From: CAVVIH01 sp963748295
Lineage (GTDB): Bacteria > Acidobacteriota > Vicinamibacteria > Vicinamibacterales > 2-12-FULL-66-21
Direction of reading: 5' to 3'
NCBI GenBank assembly: GCA_963748295.1
Contig: CAVVIH010000005.1
Coordinates: 930,001 to 994,000 of the forward strand
DNA length: 64,000 nt
Position numbers and translations under genes: made by a program. Numbering within the stretch: position 1 is the stretch's first letter; the number at the start of each line of letters is the position of its first letter. The notes under the pieces were generated by a model that did no database searches, was not told where the DNA came from, and was given only the letters and a program-made list of their open reading frames with translations. This document shows positions 18,209-27,963 of the stretch, piece by piece.

Positions 18209-19518
18209 CTCGCCTGCTTGATCTCTTCCAGGATGATCGGCGGCTCGTGTCCCGCCACGTCGTCGATCACGATCGAGTCGGCGAGAAGAACGGCGGCCTC
18301 GTCGAGCCCGCGTCCACCGCGGTGGTGGACGAGCAGAACCGTCTCGCCCGCCCGCACCCGGCTTCCCGGCGGCAGCAGCACGTCGATCCCGACGCCGGGA
18401 TCGACCGTGTCTTCGATTCGCGCGCGTCCGGCGCCGAGCTCGACCGCCGCGCGGCCGATGTGCTCGGCCTTCAACCCGGCGATCGCTCCGGAGCGCGCCG
18501 CGGTGACGCGGTACTCGTCGGGCGCCGACGGCAGGCGCGAGTAGTCGTCCACGATCGCCGGATCGCCGCCCTGGTTCGCGACGATCTCGCGGAACTTCTC
18601 GACGCCGTCGCCTGAGGCAATCGCCTTGCGAATCCTGTGCTCCCCCTCGCCGGGATCGCGGACGACGGCCGACAGCACGAGCATGCGCGCCGCCAGCGCG
18701 ACCGAGAGATCCTCCAGGTCGCGCGGCCCGCGTCCCTTGAGCGTCTCCAGCGATTCGATCACTTCCGAGGCGTTCCCGACCGCGCGTCCGAGCGGCGCGT
18801 CCATCGCGGTGATGAGCGCTTCGGTCCTGACGCCGGAGGCGATGCCGATGTCGACCAGCGAGCGCGCCAGCCGCCGCGAATCCTCTCGCGTCTTCATGAA
18901 CGCCCCGTGCCCGGTCTTGACGTCGAGCACGAGCCCGCCGATCCCCTCGGCGATCTTCTTGCTCATGATGGAGGCGCAGATGAGGGGAATGCTTTCAACC
19001 GTGCCGGTGACGTCCCGCAGCGCGTAGAGCTTGCGATCGGCCGGCGCGATCTCCGCCGTCTGCCCGATCATCGCGCACCCGATCTTCGCGAGCGCACGCC
19101 GCAGCTCGTCGAGCGACAGGCCGGTCCTGAAGCCGGGAATCGCCTCGAGCTTGTCCAGCGTCCCGCCGGTGTGCCCGAGGCCGCGTCCGGACATCATGGG
19201 CACAGGCGCGCCGCACGCGGCGACGAGAGGGGCCAGCACGATCGACGTCTTGTCGCCGACGCCCCCGGTGCTGTGCTTGTCCACCGGGATGCCGTCGAGG
19301 CCGGGATACGTCACCCGCACGCCCGAATCCACCATCGCGGTGGTCAGCGCGACGGTTTCCTCGTCGTTCATGCCGCGCAGGAAGATCGCCATGAGCAGCG
19401 CGGCGGCCTGGTACTCGGCGATGCTCCCGGAGGTGACGCCGCTGACGAAGAAGTCGATCGCCGCCCGGTCGAAGGTGCCGCCGTCGCGCTTGTGACGGAT
19501 CAGATCAACGACGCGCAT
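18205..19518 (-). CDS. deoA: Pyrimidine-nucleoside / thymidine phosphorylase
   Basis: A 437-residue enzyme that cleaves thymidine (and perhaps uridine) to base and sugar phosphate. The family signature runs from KHSTGGVGDKTS through SGRGLGHTGGTLDKL. The substrate region LICASIMSKKIAEG and the VKTGHGAFM block are intact. Sequence alone does not separate DeoA from the Pdp type; the length fits both. ATG 19518 is the family start. It is the first gene of the salvage group, with a heptamer array and a probable divergent promoter upstream. Confidence 0.94.
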   Translation of the reverse strand: MRVVDLIRHKRDGGTFDRAAIDFFVSGVTSGSIAEYQAAALLMAIFLRGMNDEETVALTTAMVDSGVRVTYPGLDGIPVDKHSTGGVGDKTSIVLAPLVAACGAPVPMMSGRGLGHTGGTLDKLEAIPGFRTGLSLDELRRALAKIGCAMIGQTAEIAPADRKLYALRDVTGTVESIPLICASIMSKKIAEGIGGLVLDVKTGHGAFMKTREDSRRLARSLVDIGIASGVRTEALITAMDAPLGRAVGNASEVIESLETLKGRGPRDLEDLSVALAARMLVLSAVVRDPGEGEHRIRKAIASGDGVEKFREIVANQGGDPAIVDDYSRLPSAPDEYRVTAARSGAIAGLKAEHIGRAAVELGAGRARIEDTVDPGVGIDVLLPPGSRVRAGETVLLVHHRGGRGLDEAAVLLADSIVIDDVAGHEPPIILEEIKQAR

Positions 19519-19549
19519 CGAGGTGGGACGCAGGTGGACACATGGATGG

Positions 19550-19598
19550 AGCTGACGGCTGATAGCTGATGGCTGATAGCTGATAGCTGGTAGCTTTT
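19550..19598. repeat. Heptamer array, 7 units (AGCTGAT family)
   Basis: Seven in-register units: AGCTGAC, GGCTGAT, AGCTGAT, GGCTGAT, AGCTGAT, AGCTGGT, AGCTTTT. It lies in the divergent region between deoA (minus) and the HEAT-repeat gene (plus), so any leader of deoA would carry it. A TATACT on the minus strand at 19616-19611 is a candidate deoA -10 box. Confidence 0.88.
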
Positions 19599-19661
19599 TT
19601 TGAACGCATGAGTATAGTGCAGTTTTGTTAGAATTTCGGCGAGTCATGACACCCACCCCTG

Positions 19662-21878
19662 ATGGCCGGGGCATCTGATCGCGCTGTTCTGCCGCCCGAC
19701 GCGGCGGCGAGGCTCGCCGACTTCGCCCGCACCTGCAAGGCAGCCGCGCGCGCGGTCTCGTTATACCCCGCGGGACATCCCGCCATCGTGACCTCGCTGG
19801 CACGCATCGCGGAGTCGACCGCCGCGCTGACTCGGACCGGTCCGTTCACGCTGCAGGTGCACGCGCAGGAGCTGCTCGCGGATGATGCCGCCATGCCGAA
19901 GCCGGATCCGGCGGTGACGGAACTGGCGGCGCTGCTGCACCGCCATCTGATCGGACGCCTCACGCTGAACGCCGGCGCCGACGCCGGGTCCTGGCGGACG
20001 CTCCTGTTGCTGCTGGCGCGCGCGCCCGAGGAAGTGCGCGCCGATGGCGGCATCGCACGCCTGTGGGAGACAGCGGGCGGTCCCAGCATCGAAATCATCG
20101 AGATCGATTACGCGGAAGTGCTCCGCGAAAAAGCCGGATCGCAGGCGTCGATTGCCAGCATCATCGCCGCCGCGGTCTCCGGCGGCGGCGCCATTGCGGA
20201 CGAGACGATTGATACGATCCTCGAAGCGGCCTTGCTTCCCGCCGCCGCCGACGCGTTGATGAAGCAGATGGAACAGGCCGCCACGGATCGACCGCAGGGC
20301 GCGGCGGGTCAGACGACGGCCTTCCTGAATCTGATGCGCAATCTTGTCGCCCGTGCGTCTCGCGGCGGGCCCGAGCAGCTCGCATCCCTCTTCAGTGCGC
20401 TCGGCAAGGCGGCCGGGAAGCTTTCGGCGGACGCCATGAACGCGCTCCTGGCCACGCGGGTGACGCCCGAAGCGCTTGCAGGAACCGTGAACGTCGTCAA
20501 CGGCGTGGTCGAGCACATGCCCGATGAGTCGATCGCGGGATTCATCACCGCCTGCATCGTCGCCGAGCGGGGAGCGAGCGAACGGCTGGCGCACGCGTTC
20601 CGTGCGCTGGTGCCGGAGTACGACCGTCAGCGGCGGCTGCTCGCGCTCGCGCGCGATGAGGTCGCCGAGTCCGGCGTCGCCGCCAGCGTGGCGGGCATGT
20701 CCGAGCTGTGGCAGCGCGTCGAAGGGATCATGACGTCCTACAGCGACGCCAGCTTCGTGTCGGCGGATTACGCGCGCGATCTGTCCATGGCGCGGACGCA
20801 GCCGGTGGACGTCGAGCGCGCAAGCGACGACCCGCCCGAGCGCATCGTGGCATGGCTCACCACCGTCAACGACACGGCGCTGCGCACGCTGGACCACGAC
20901 CTGCTCACCGACCTCCTGCGGATCGAAGTGGACCCGCTGCGCTGGCGCGACATCGCCGAAACCGTCGTCGCGCACGCAGACGACCTGATCCGCGTCGGCT
21001 ACTTCGATCAGGCTCTCCGGTTGATCCAGGCGCTGATCGACGAGGGCGCTGGTGCTCCCGAGCGCGCGCCCCACGCGGCGGCGGCGATCGAGCGGTTCGG
21101 CCGCGGATCGCTGATGAAGCACATGCCTGCCTATCTTCGAACCGCCGAGGCTGACACTTACGAGAAGCTGAAAAGCCTGTGCCACGCGATCGGTGAGCCG
21201 GTGATCGTGCCGCTCGCCGAAGGCCTCGCGGCGGAGCAGGACGCGCGGTCGCGGCGGCGGCTGAGGGACATCCTGGTCGGCTTCGGGCCGAGAGGCGCGG
21301 AATCGGTTCGGCCGTTGATGAACGCCGGCAACTGGGAGGTGCGGCGGACCGCGGCGTTTCTGCTGCGCGAGTTCGGCGGCTCGGCAGGGCTGAAGGAACT
21401 GGTCCCGCTGCTCGCCGATGCCGAGCCGCTGGTGCGCCGCGAGGCCGTGCAAGGGCTCGTCATGAATGGAAGCCGCGAGGCGAGTGCCATCCTCCTGAAC
21501 GCGATTCTCAGCAGCAAGGGGCGTTCGCGCGAAGCGCTGCTTCAGGAAGTCCTGAGCGTGCGCGACGAACGCGCGGCGCCGCTGTTCGCGCACGCGCTTC
21601 GTGAGCTCGAGCCGAACAGCCTGCCCGAGCTCTACGCCACCGGCATCGAAGTGCTCGGCAGCGTCGCCACGACGGATTCGGTGGACGCCTTGAAAGCGAC
21701 GCTCGCCAAAGGCCAGTGGTGGGCGCCATTCGCGAATCGGAAGCGCTGGAGCGCCGCGGTCGAATCGCTGCGCAGGATTGGATCCCCCGCCGCGCTGACG
21801 GCGCTGCGCGACGCCGCGGCGCGCGGACCGTCCAGCGTTCGCGCCGCCGCGCGCGCGGCACTCGAGAAAGCCGACTGA
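19662..21878 (+). CDS. HEAT-repeat protein with HD-GYP-associated N-terminal domain
   Basis: A 738-residue, probably cytoplasmic protein without membrane spans. Residues from about 560 to the end form HEAT-like helical pairs (VRRTAAFLLREFGG, VRREAVQGLVMNG, VRAAARAALEKAD). The first 130 residues resemble the N-terminus of the next gene product: a helix with SLYPAGHPA, then a mixed alpha/beta region. The middle is helical and unassigned. Its stop is one base before the HD-GYP start. HEAT repeats usually scaffold protein complexes, so a partnership with the HD-GYP protein is a reasonable inference. Confidence 0.82.
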   Translation: MAGASDRAVLPPDAAARLADFARTCKAAARAVSLYPAGHPAIVTSLARIAESTAALTRTGPFTLQVHAQELLADDAAMPKPDPAVTELAALLHRHLIGRLTLNAGADAGSWRTLLLLLARAPEEVRADGGIARLWETAGGPSIEIIEIDYAEVLREKAGSQASIASIIAAAVSGGGAIADETIDTILEAALLPAAADALMKQMEQAATDRPQGAAGQTTAFLNLMRNLVARASRGGPEQLASLFSALGKAAGKLSADAMNALLATRVTPEALAGTVNVVNGVVEHMPDESIAGFITACIVAERGASERLAHAFRALVPEYDRQRRLLALARDEVAESGVAASVAGMSELWQRVEGIMTSYSDASFVSADYARDLSMARTQPVDVERASDDPPERIVAWLTTVNDTALRTLDHDLLTDLLRIEVDPLRWRDIAETVVAHADDLIRVGYFDQALRLIQALIDEGAGAPERAPHAAAAIERFGRGSLMKHMPAYLRTAEADTYEKLKSLCHAIGEPVIVPLAEGLAAEQDARSRRRLRDILVGFGPRGAESVRPLMNAGNWEVRRTAAFLLREFGGSAGLKELVPLLADAEPLVRREAVQGLVMNGSREASAILLNAILSSKGRSREALLQEVLSVRDERAAPLFAHALRELEPNSLPELYATGIEVLGSVATTDSVDALKATLAKGQWWAPFANRKRWSAAVESLRRIGSPAALTALRDAAARGPSSVRAAARAALEKAD

Positions 21879-21879
21879 C

Positions 21880-23253
21880 ATGACGAGCGAGCCGACGCCG
21901 CGCGTCCAGCTCTACGAGGAGCTCCTTCGCCGCCTCGCATCGGGCATCCGTGCGATGCAGCTGTACGCCACGGATCATCCCCTGCTCACGCGAAACGTCG
22001 ACGGGTTCCTCTCGTCGCTCAAGCAGCTGCTGCAGCAAAGCGCCGCGGTCACGATCGGCATCGTCGAAAACGAGTTCGTCGTCGCGGACACGCCGCTGCC
22101 GAAGGCCAGCGCGGGCATGAAGGATCTGATCGAGCGGCTCCGCGCAAACGAGATCGAGCGCATCTCGTTCGAGCGCGGCGTGAGCGCCGAGGAAATCATC
22201 GGCCTCATGACGCGCATCTCCGCCCTGACGACGAAGAGTCCCGCGCAGCCCGGGAGCGCGTGGGGCTTTCCACATATCAAGGTCGGTCAGATTGCCGCGG
22301 GCGAACGGCGCAAGGAAGGCATCTCCGGGGACATGGCGGCGATCCGCAGGCTGTACTCGGGCGCCGTCGCTGCCGCCGAGACGGCCTGGGAAAGCGCGGC
22401 CACCGAAGGGAAACCGGATCTGCCGGCGGCGCTGCAGACGGTCGAAGGGCTCGCGGATGCGGTGGCGCAAAACCGGACGGCACTCGTCGCGCTCACGGCG
22501 ATGCGCAATTACGACAACTACACGTTCACCCACATGGTCAACGTGTCGATCCTCACGATGGGGCAGGCGCAGGCGCTGGGGATAGAAGGACGGCTGCTGC
22601 GCGAGTTCGGGTTGTCCGCCTTGATGCACGACATCGGGAAGGTGAGGACTCCGCAGGAGATTCTCAACAAGCCCGACAAGCTCACCGACGACGAGTTCGT
22701 CATCATGCGGCGCCACCCGGTGGAAGGGGCGGAGATTCTCAGGCGGACGCCCGAGATGCCGATTCTCGCGCCGGTCGTCGCCTTCGAACATCACCTGCGC
22801 CTCGACGGCAGCGGCTACCCGGCGGTGCGCCGGGACGGTCTCAACATCGGCACCATGCTCTGCAGCATCGCCGACGTCTACGACGCGATGCGGTCGCAGC
22901 GCGCGTATCAGAAGGCGCAGCCGTCCGAACGCGTGCTGGCGGTCCTGCGCAGGGATGACGGCTCGCACTTCGACAGGAACCTGGTGCGGCGATTCGTTCA
23001 GCTGCTGGGGATCTATCCGCCGGGAACGCTCGTCAAGCTGAAATCGGATGACGTCGGCGTCGTGATGCGCGTGCACGCACCCGATCCGTACCGGCCGCGG
23101 GTCAAGATATTGTTCGACAAGGATGGCCGGCCGTACGACACCCCGTTCGAGATGAATCTCTGGGAGACGAACCCCGAAGGCGAACCGATCGGCACTGTCG
23201 CGGCGCCCGCCGAGGAATCGGAGTTCGGGATCGATCCGCTCAGCTTCCTATGA
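21880..23253 (+). CDS. HD-GYP domain cyclic di-GMP phosphodiesterase
   Basis: A 457-residue protein with an HD-GYP domain at about 205-400: H250-D251 in LMHDIGKVRTP, EHHLRLDGSGYP with GYP at 312-314, and IADVYDAMRSQRAY. HD-GYP proteins hydrolyse c-di-GMP to GMP. The N-terminal 130 residues (LYATDHPLLTRN) match the N-terminus of the HEAT protein before it. The last 60 residues form a small beta domain with GVVMRVHAPDPYRPRVK. It overlaps the next gene by ATGA. The window also holds a GGDEF protein and a PilZ receptor. Confidence 0.93.
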   Translation: MTSEPTPRVQLYEELLRRLASGIRAMQLYATDHPLLTRNVDGFLSSLKQLLQQSAAVTIGIVENEFVVADTPLPKASAGMKDLIERLRANEIERISFERGVSAEEIIGLMTRISALTTKSPAQPGSAWGFPHIKVGQIAAGERRKEGISGDMAAIRRLYSGAVAAAETAWESAATEGKPDLPAALQTVEGLADAVAQNRTALVALTAMRNYDNYTFTHMVNVSILTMGQAQALGIEGRLLREFGLSALMHDIGKVRTPQEILNKPDKLTDDEFVIMRRHPVEGAEILRRTPEMPILAPVVAFEHHLRLDGSGYPAVRRDGLNIGTMLCSIADVYDAMRSQRAYQKAQPSERVLAVLRRDDGSHFDRNLVRRFVQLLGIYPPGTLVKLKSDDVGVVMRVHAPDPYRPRVKILFDKDGRPYDTPFEMNLWETNPEGEPIGTVAAPAEESEFGIDPLSFL

Positions 23254-23711
23254 TCATGACCGAAGGCTTGCGTACGGTTGCTGTCGCGTTCATCGGCCTG
23301 GCCGCGGGCCTGTCGTGGTACGCGTTCCGCACGAGCACCATTCCGACCTCGTCGCCCGATCGGCTGGTGGCGGAGCTGCGGCTGGCGCAGTTCGCGGCGC
23401 TGCTCCTGGCGATGACGGCGGGCGCATACGTCGGCGTCGCGGTGGAGAACGAGACGATGATCGGCGTCGGCCTCGACATCGCGCTCGCGATCGGGTTCCT
23501 GGTGGTGGCGGCGACGACGCTGGTCCGCGATCCGCGCCAGTCACTGGTCATCATCGCGCTGGCCTTCGCGGCGCATGCCGTCGTCGACGTCGCGCACCAG
23601 CCGGGAGGGCTGCTGCCCCACGACATCGCGCCGCGCTGGTACTTGATGAGTTGCGCGATATACGATCTGTACATCGCGGCGCTGTGTTATCTGCCGGTGC
23701 TGAAACGGTGA
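23250..23711 (+). CDS. Small integral membrane protein, unknown
   Basis: A 153-residue hydrophobic protein with four predicted membrane spans (about 8-25, 45-65, 72-92 and 98-118) and a polar tail that includes VVDVAHQPGGLLP. The family is not recognised. Its ATG overlaps the HD-GYP stop (ATGA), so translation is likely coupled to it. The three genes from 19662 to 23711 form one unit. Whether it is a sensor or membrane anchor for the HD-GYP protein is only a guess. Confidence 0.75.
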   Translation: MIMTEGLRTVAVAFIGLAAGLSWYAFRTSTIPTSSPDRLVAELRLAQFAALLLAMTAGAYVGVAVENETMIGVGLDIALAIGFLVVAATTLVRDPRQSLVIIALAFAAHAVVDVAHQPGGLLPHDIAPRWYLMSCAIYDLYIAALCYLPVLKR

Positions 23712-23719
23712 CCCATTAA

Positions 23720-25360
23720 ATGAACTTTCGACCGGTACTGCGCTCTTCGCGGGCGTCGTCTTCGCGCTTACCCCGGCGGTGCACCACACGCGTGCGTCAG
23801 CGCAGGCCGCGCGGGGCGGCCAGCCCAAACTCATCGTCATCATCGTCGTCGATCAGCTTCGCGCGGATTACCTCACGGTGTACCGATCGAATTTCAGTGC
23901 CGGCCTTCACCGCCTCCTGCGCGACGGCGCGTGGTTCACGAATGCCGCCTATCCGTATCTGAACACCGTGACGTGCGCGGGACATTCCACCATCGGCACC
24001 GGCGACCTGCCCTATCGGCACGGCATGATCCTGAACGGCTGGCTCGATCGAAAGACCGGGAAAACGCCGTTCTGCACCGACGATCCCGACGTTCAGGACA
24101 TCAGCTACAACGGTCTGACGCCCGCCCAGGGCGACAGCGCGAACCGGATGCTCGCGCCGGCGATCGGCGAGCAAGTCAAGGCGCGCGGCGGACGTGCGGC
24201 CGCGATGTCGCTCAAGCCGCGCTCCGCCGTGCCGCTCGTCGGGAAGCGCGCCGATGCCGTGCTCTGGTTCGACGATCGCGGGGGCTGGTCTACTTCGTCC
24301 GCATATAGCAAGACGCCGGTTCCCTTCCTGCAACAGTTCATCGACGCGAATCCGCTCTCGGCCGATTACGACAAGGTCTGGGAGAGAACGCTCCCTCTCG
24401 GCGCATACAAGGGGGTGGACGATGCGCCGGGTGAAGGACTCGGCGTCGGGGTGGACGCGGACGTTCCCGCATGCGCTCGGCGTCGCCGGCGGCAAACCGG
24501 ACGGCACGTTCTACTCCCGCTGGCAGCGTTCGCCGTTTGCGGACGAGTATCTCGGACGGATGGCGGCGGCGGCGCTCGACGCGCTGCAACTGGGCCGTGG
24601 CAGCGCGACCGACTTTCTCGGCGTCAGCTTCTCTTCACTCGATGTCGTCGGCCACACCTATGGGCCGCGGAGCCACGAGGTGCAGGACCTGCTCGTGCGC
24701 CTCGATCGGACGATCGGGCGGCTGCTCGATCATCTCGACCGGACCGTCGGCGCGGGCAACTACGTCGTCGGGCTGAGCGCCGATCATGGCGTGGCCGACG
24801 TGCCGGAGCAGGTCACCGGCGGCGGGCGGCAGCCTGGCAAGGTGGCGCAGGATGCGGTGAACAAGGCGCTGGCCGCGTTGATCGGACCTGGCGAGCACGT
24901 CGCGGCGAGCAACTACACCGACATCTATCTCAGCGAGGCCGCGAACGCGCAGCTGCGGAAGGACCCGAAGCTCGTGGCGGCGACGATCGACGCGCTGCGA
25001 GGGTTGCCCGGCGTCCAACGCGTGTTCCGCGGCGGCGAAGTGGCGACCGCGAAGGCGCGATCGTCGAGCGATCCGGTCCTGCGCGCGGCCGCACTCAGCT
25101 ACCATCCACGGCGGAGCGGCGACTTCATCATCGTGCCGAAAGAAGGATGGCTGCTGTCGTCGAGCGTGACGACGCACGGGACGCTCTACCCTTACGATCA
25201 GCGCGTGCCGGTGATCCTGTTTGGCGCCGCGATCAAGGGCGGCGAATATCGAGAAGCGGCCACGCCGGCCGACCTGACGCCAACGCTCGCAGCGATCGCG
25301 GGCGTGCCGATCTCCGCAACCGACGGACGCGTGCTGAAAGAAGCGCTGCTCCGTCCGTAG
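23720..25360 (+). CDS. PafA-like alkaline phosphatase / phosphodiesterase (two frameshifts)
   Basis: A secreted phosphatase of the alkaline phosphatase superfamily, about 547 residues once repaired. Blocks are KLIVIIVVDQLRADYLTVY (metal site), NTVTCAGHSTIGTG (Thr nucleophile region, as in PafA), SFSSLDVVGHTYGP and LSADHGVADVP. Adding one G at 23740 joins MNFRPVL to ALFAGVVFALTPA, restoring a signal peptide. Removing one base near 24440 joins VDDAPGEG to GWTRTFPHALG. ATG 23720 lies 8 bp after the membrane-protein stop. Likely role: periplasmic phosphate release from phosphomonoesters. Confidence 0.88.
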
Positions 25361-25423
25361 CGATCGATAGTCGGTGTACAATCGAGGCCTCCCCGCTTCA
25401 CCGGCCTGCCCCTTGGAGGTTGA

Positions 25424-27070
25424 ATGCACGTAACTGCCCGCGCTTTCGCGCGCACACGAGTGTGCGCGCTGGCGCTTGCGGCGATCGGGGTGTGCGTCTC
25501 GACGTCATTCGTCGCCGCGCGCCAGACGCGCGCGCCGCTTCGTATCGCCACCGGCAGCGGCAGCGAAGTCCGTCAGTGGGAGGGGCGCATCCGCTCGCTC
25601 CAGCGCAGCGGCGATCTGCGGCTGCGTGAGCGCCGCGCCGACACGCTCGTGAGAGGCCGCAGCCACGAGCGTCTCGATCAGTTTCATCGCGGCGTGCGCG
25701 TCTACGGCGCCGACGTCGCGCAGCAGGACGCCGGCGGGCAGGTGGTGTCGGTCTTCGGCCGCCTCTACGAGGACATCGACGTCGACACGACGCCGCGAGT
25801 CGAGCGCGACGCCGCGCGAGCGATCGTCGAACGCCGCGCCGGCACGCTGCTCGGACCGCGCCGGCAGCCCGAGCTGGTGGTCCTGCCGCTTGACGATGGG
25901 CGTTTCGTGCTGGCCTGGCGTCTGCGGGCCGCCGCGGGCTCGGACGTGCGCGAGTACTTCATCGACGCGAACACCGGCGCGGTGGCGCTGGAGTTCAGCG
26001 TCAGGAAGACGCAGAGCGCGGTCGGCCGCGCCACCGGCGTGCTGGGCGACTCGAAGAAGATCAGCGTCACCCCGAACGCGGGCCGGTTTCTCGCCGACGA
26101 CTCGCTGCGGCCGCCGGCCATCACCACCTACGACCTGCGCGGTGATTTCAACCGGGCGCTGGACATCATCAACGGGTTCGTGACGCCGACGATCAACGAC
26201 ATCGCGAGCGACACCGACAACGTCTGGACGGATGGCGCGGCCGGCGATGCCCACATCTACTCCGGCTGGACCTACGACTACTACTTCAAGCGCTTCGGCC
26301 GCCGCGGCCTCGACAACGCCGACCTCGCCATTCGCAGCATCGTGCACCCGGTTCGCCGCCAGGATTTCGACGCGGCGTTCGACATCGTCCCCGACTTCTT
26401 CCTGAACGCGGCTTACTACGGGCAGGGGCTGATGGTGTACGGCGTCGGCCTGCCGCCCGGCCTGCTGCTCAGCGGCAATCAGACCGTCGATTTCTTTTCC
26501 GGCGCCCTCGACGTGGTCGCGCACGAGCTGACGCACGGCGTGACGGAGTACAGCGCGAACTTCATTTACCTCAACGAGTCCGGGGCGCTCGACGAGGGGT
26601 TCTCCGACATCATGGGCACCAGCATCGAGCGCTTCTTCCAGCCGGAAGGCACCGGGCTGATGCAGGCCGATTACCTGATCGGCGAGGACATCGTGCGGCC
26701 GGGCGGAATCCGTTCGATGTCGGACCCCGGCGCGTTCGGCGATCCGGATCACTACTCGCGCCGCTTCACCGGCAGCGACGACAACGGCGGCGTGCACATC
26801 AACTCCGGCATCGTGAACCAGGCGTTCTTCCTGGCGGTCGAAGGCGGCGCCAACCGGACATCCGGCATCGTCGTGCAGGGAGTGGGCGGCGGCAGCCGCG
26901 AACAGATGGAGCGCGTGTTCTATCGCGCGTTCACGCAGATGCTCCCGGCCTCGGCGACCTTCTCGATGGCCAGGGCGGCAACGATCCAATCGGCCCGCGA
27001 TCTGTTCGGCGCCGGCAGCGCGGCGGAACGCGCGGTGACCGGCGCCTGGACCGCAGTGGGCGTCAACTGA
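25424..27070 (+). CDS. M4 family (thermolysin-like) metalloprotease
   Basis: A 548-residue secreted zinc protease made as a preproenzyme. A signal peptide (about 1-33) is followed by an FTP/PepSY-type propeptide to about 200, then the catalytic domain. Zinc ligands are His367 and His371 in HELTH and Glu391 in GALDEGFSD; the later His motif is NGGVHINSGI. GGAGG sits 5 bp before the ATG, and TACAAT at 25377 is a candidate -10 box. The length fits M4 neutral proteases. It probably degrades external protein. Confidence 0.95.
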   Translation: MHVTARAFARTRVCALALAAIGVCVSTSFVAARQTRAPLRIATGSGSEVRQWEGRIRSLQRSGDLRLRERRADTLVRGRSHERLDQFHRGVRVYGADVAQQDAGGQVVSVFGRLYEDIDVDTTPRVERDAARAIVERRAGTLLGPRRQPELVVLPLDDGRFVLAWRLRAAAGSDVREYFIDANTGAVALEFSVRKTQSAVGRATGVLGDSKKISVTPNAGRFLADDSLRPPAITTYDLRGDFNRALDIINGFVTPTINDIASDTDNVWTDGAAGDAHIYSGWTYDYYFKRFGRRGLDNADLAIRSIVHPVRRQDFDAAFDIVPDFFLNAAYYGQGLMVYGVGLPPGLLLSGNQTVDFFSGALDVVAHELTHGVTEYSANFIYLNESGALDEGFSDIMGTSIERFFQPEGTGLMQADYLIGEDIVRPGGIRSMSDPGAFGDPDHYSRRFTGSDDNGGVHINSGIVNQAFFLAVEGGANRTSGIVVQGVGGGSREQMERVFYRAFTQMLPASATFSMARAATIQSARDLFGAGSAAERAVTGAWTAVGVN

Positions 27071-27081
27071 CCGGAGTCACG

Positions 27082-27828
27082 ATGCACACACTGCGTTGTC
27101 TCGGCGCCAGCGCGCTTCTCGTCTGCCTGCCGGCTTCCGGCGCTTTCGCGCAGTCACTGCGCGATCGGATCTGGGTGAGCGTCAACGCCGGCATTCAGGT
27201 CCCCGGCGAGGATATCTCCGATCGATTCGAGTTCGAACGGTTCGTCGAGACGGCGGCCGTCGAGGTCGACTACGATGCCAATTCAAGCGTGTTCTTCGAT
27301 GGCGGGATCGGAGTGCTGCTGTGGAAGCGGCTCGGCGCCGCCGTCGCGTTCTCGCGCTTCACCCACGACGGGGGCGCGCAGGTCGAGGCGCGGATCCCGC
27401 ATCCCTTCTTCGACAATCGGCATCGCGAAATCTCGGGAACCGCAGACAGCGTCACGCGCAGCGACACCGGCATCCACATGCAGGCCACCGTCACCGCCGA
27501 CGCCGGAGACTCGCTGATCGTGATCCTGTCGGGTGGGCCTTCGTACTTGCGGCTCGAGCAGGATCTCGTGAGCGGCGTGCGATATGCCGAATCGTTTCCG
27601 TTCGACGAGGCGACGTTCACCGCGGCCGATCTGACCAGATCGAGCGGCTCCGCGCTCGGGTTCAATGCCGGCGCAGACGTCATCTGGATGGCCGGCCGGC
27701 AATGGGGCATCGGCGGCCTCGTGCGCTACACGCGCGCCACCGTCGACCTCGATACCAGCGACGGCCGGACGATTCCGCTGAAAGCGGGAGGCCTGCAGGC
27801 GGGCGCGGGCATCAGGCTGCGCTTCTAA
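27082..27828 (+). CDS. Outer-membrane beta-barrel protein, unknown
   Basis: A 248-residue exported protein with a clear signal peptide (cleavage near GAFAQS, about residue 24). It has alternating beta strands and ends with the C-terminal Phe typical of outer-membrane barrels (GAGIRLRF). The length suggests an 8- to 10-strand barrel. The sequence does not match a specific porin I recognise. It begins 11 bp after the metalloprotease stop, so both may be cotranscribed. A heptamer hairpin follows at once. Confidence 0.78.
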   Translation: MHTLRCLGASALLVCLPASGAFAQSLRDRIWVSVNAGIQVPGEDISDRFEFERFVETAAVEVDYDANSSVFFDGGIGVLLWKRLGAAVAFSRFTHDGGAQVEARIPHPFFDNRHREISGTADSVTRSDTGIHMQATVTADAGDSLIVILSGGPSYLRLEQDLVSGVRYAESFPFDEATFTAADLTRSSGSALGFNAGADVIWMAGRQWGIGGLVRYTRATVDLDTSDGRTIPLKAGGLQAGAGIRLRF

Positions 27829-27832
27829 ATCT

Positions 27833-27963
27833 TCCAACTCCCAAAAAACTCCAACTCCCAACTCCCAATGACACGGAGAATTTGGGAGTTGGTATTTTTG
27901 GAGTTGGTATTTTTGGGAGTTGGGAGTTTTTTGGGAGTTGGCCTTTTTGGGAGTTGGGAGTTG
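27833..27963. repeat. Heptamer array, inverted (CCAACTC / GGGAGTT family)
   Basis: The C-rich arm at about 27834-27868 (CCAACTC units) is followed by a long G-rich arm of GGGAGTT units separated by GGTATTTTT, as in the array at 2036. The arms are complementary. The last GGGAGTTG unit runs into the TTG start codon of the next gene. Confidence 0.9.

Noticed and set aside
19761..21881. A 700-codon open frame on the minus strand opposite the HEAT-repeat gene, and similar long antisense frames elsewhere (for example 1279-2223, 3396-4754).
   Set aside because: They are Arg/Ala/His-rich, show no motifs and mirror real genes. Long antisense frames are expected in GC-rich DNA with strong third-position bias.
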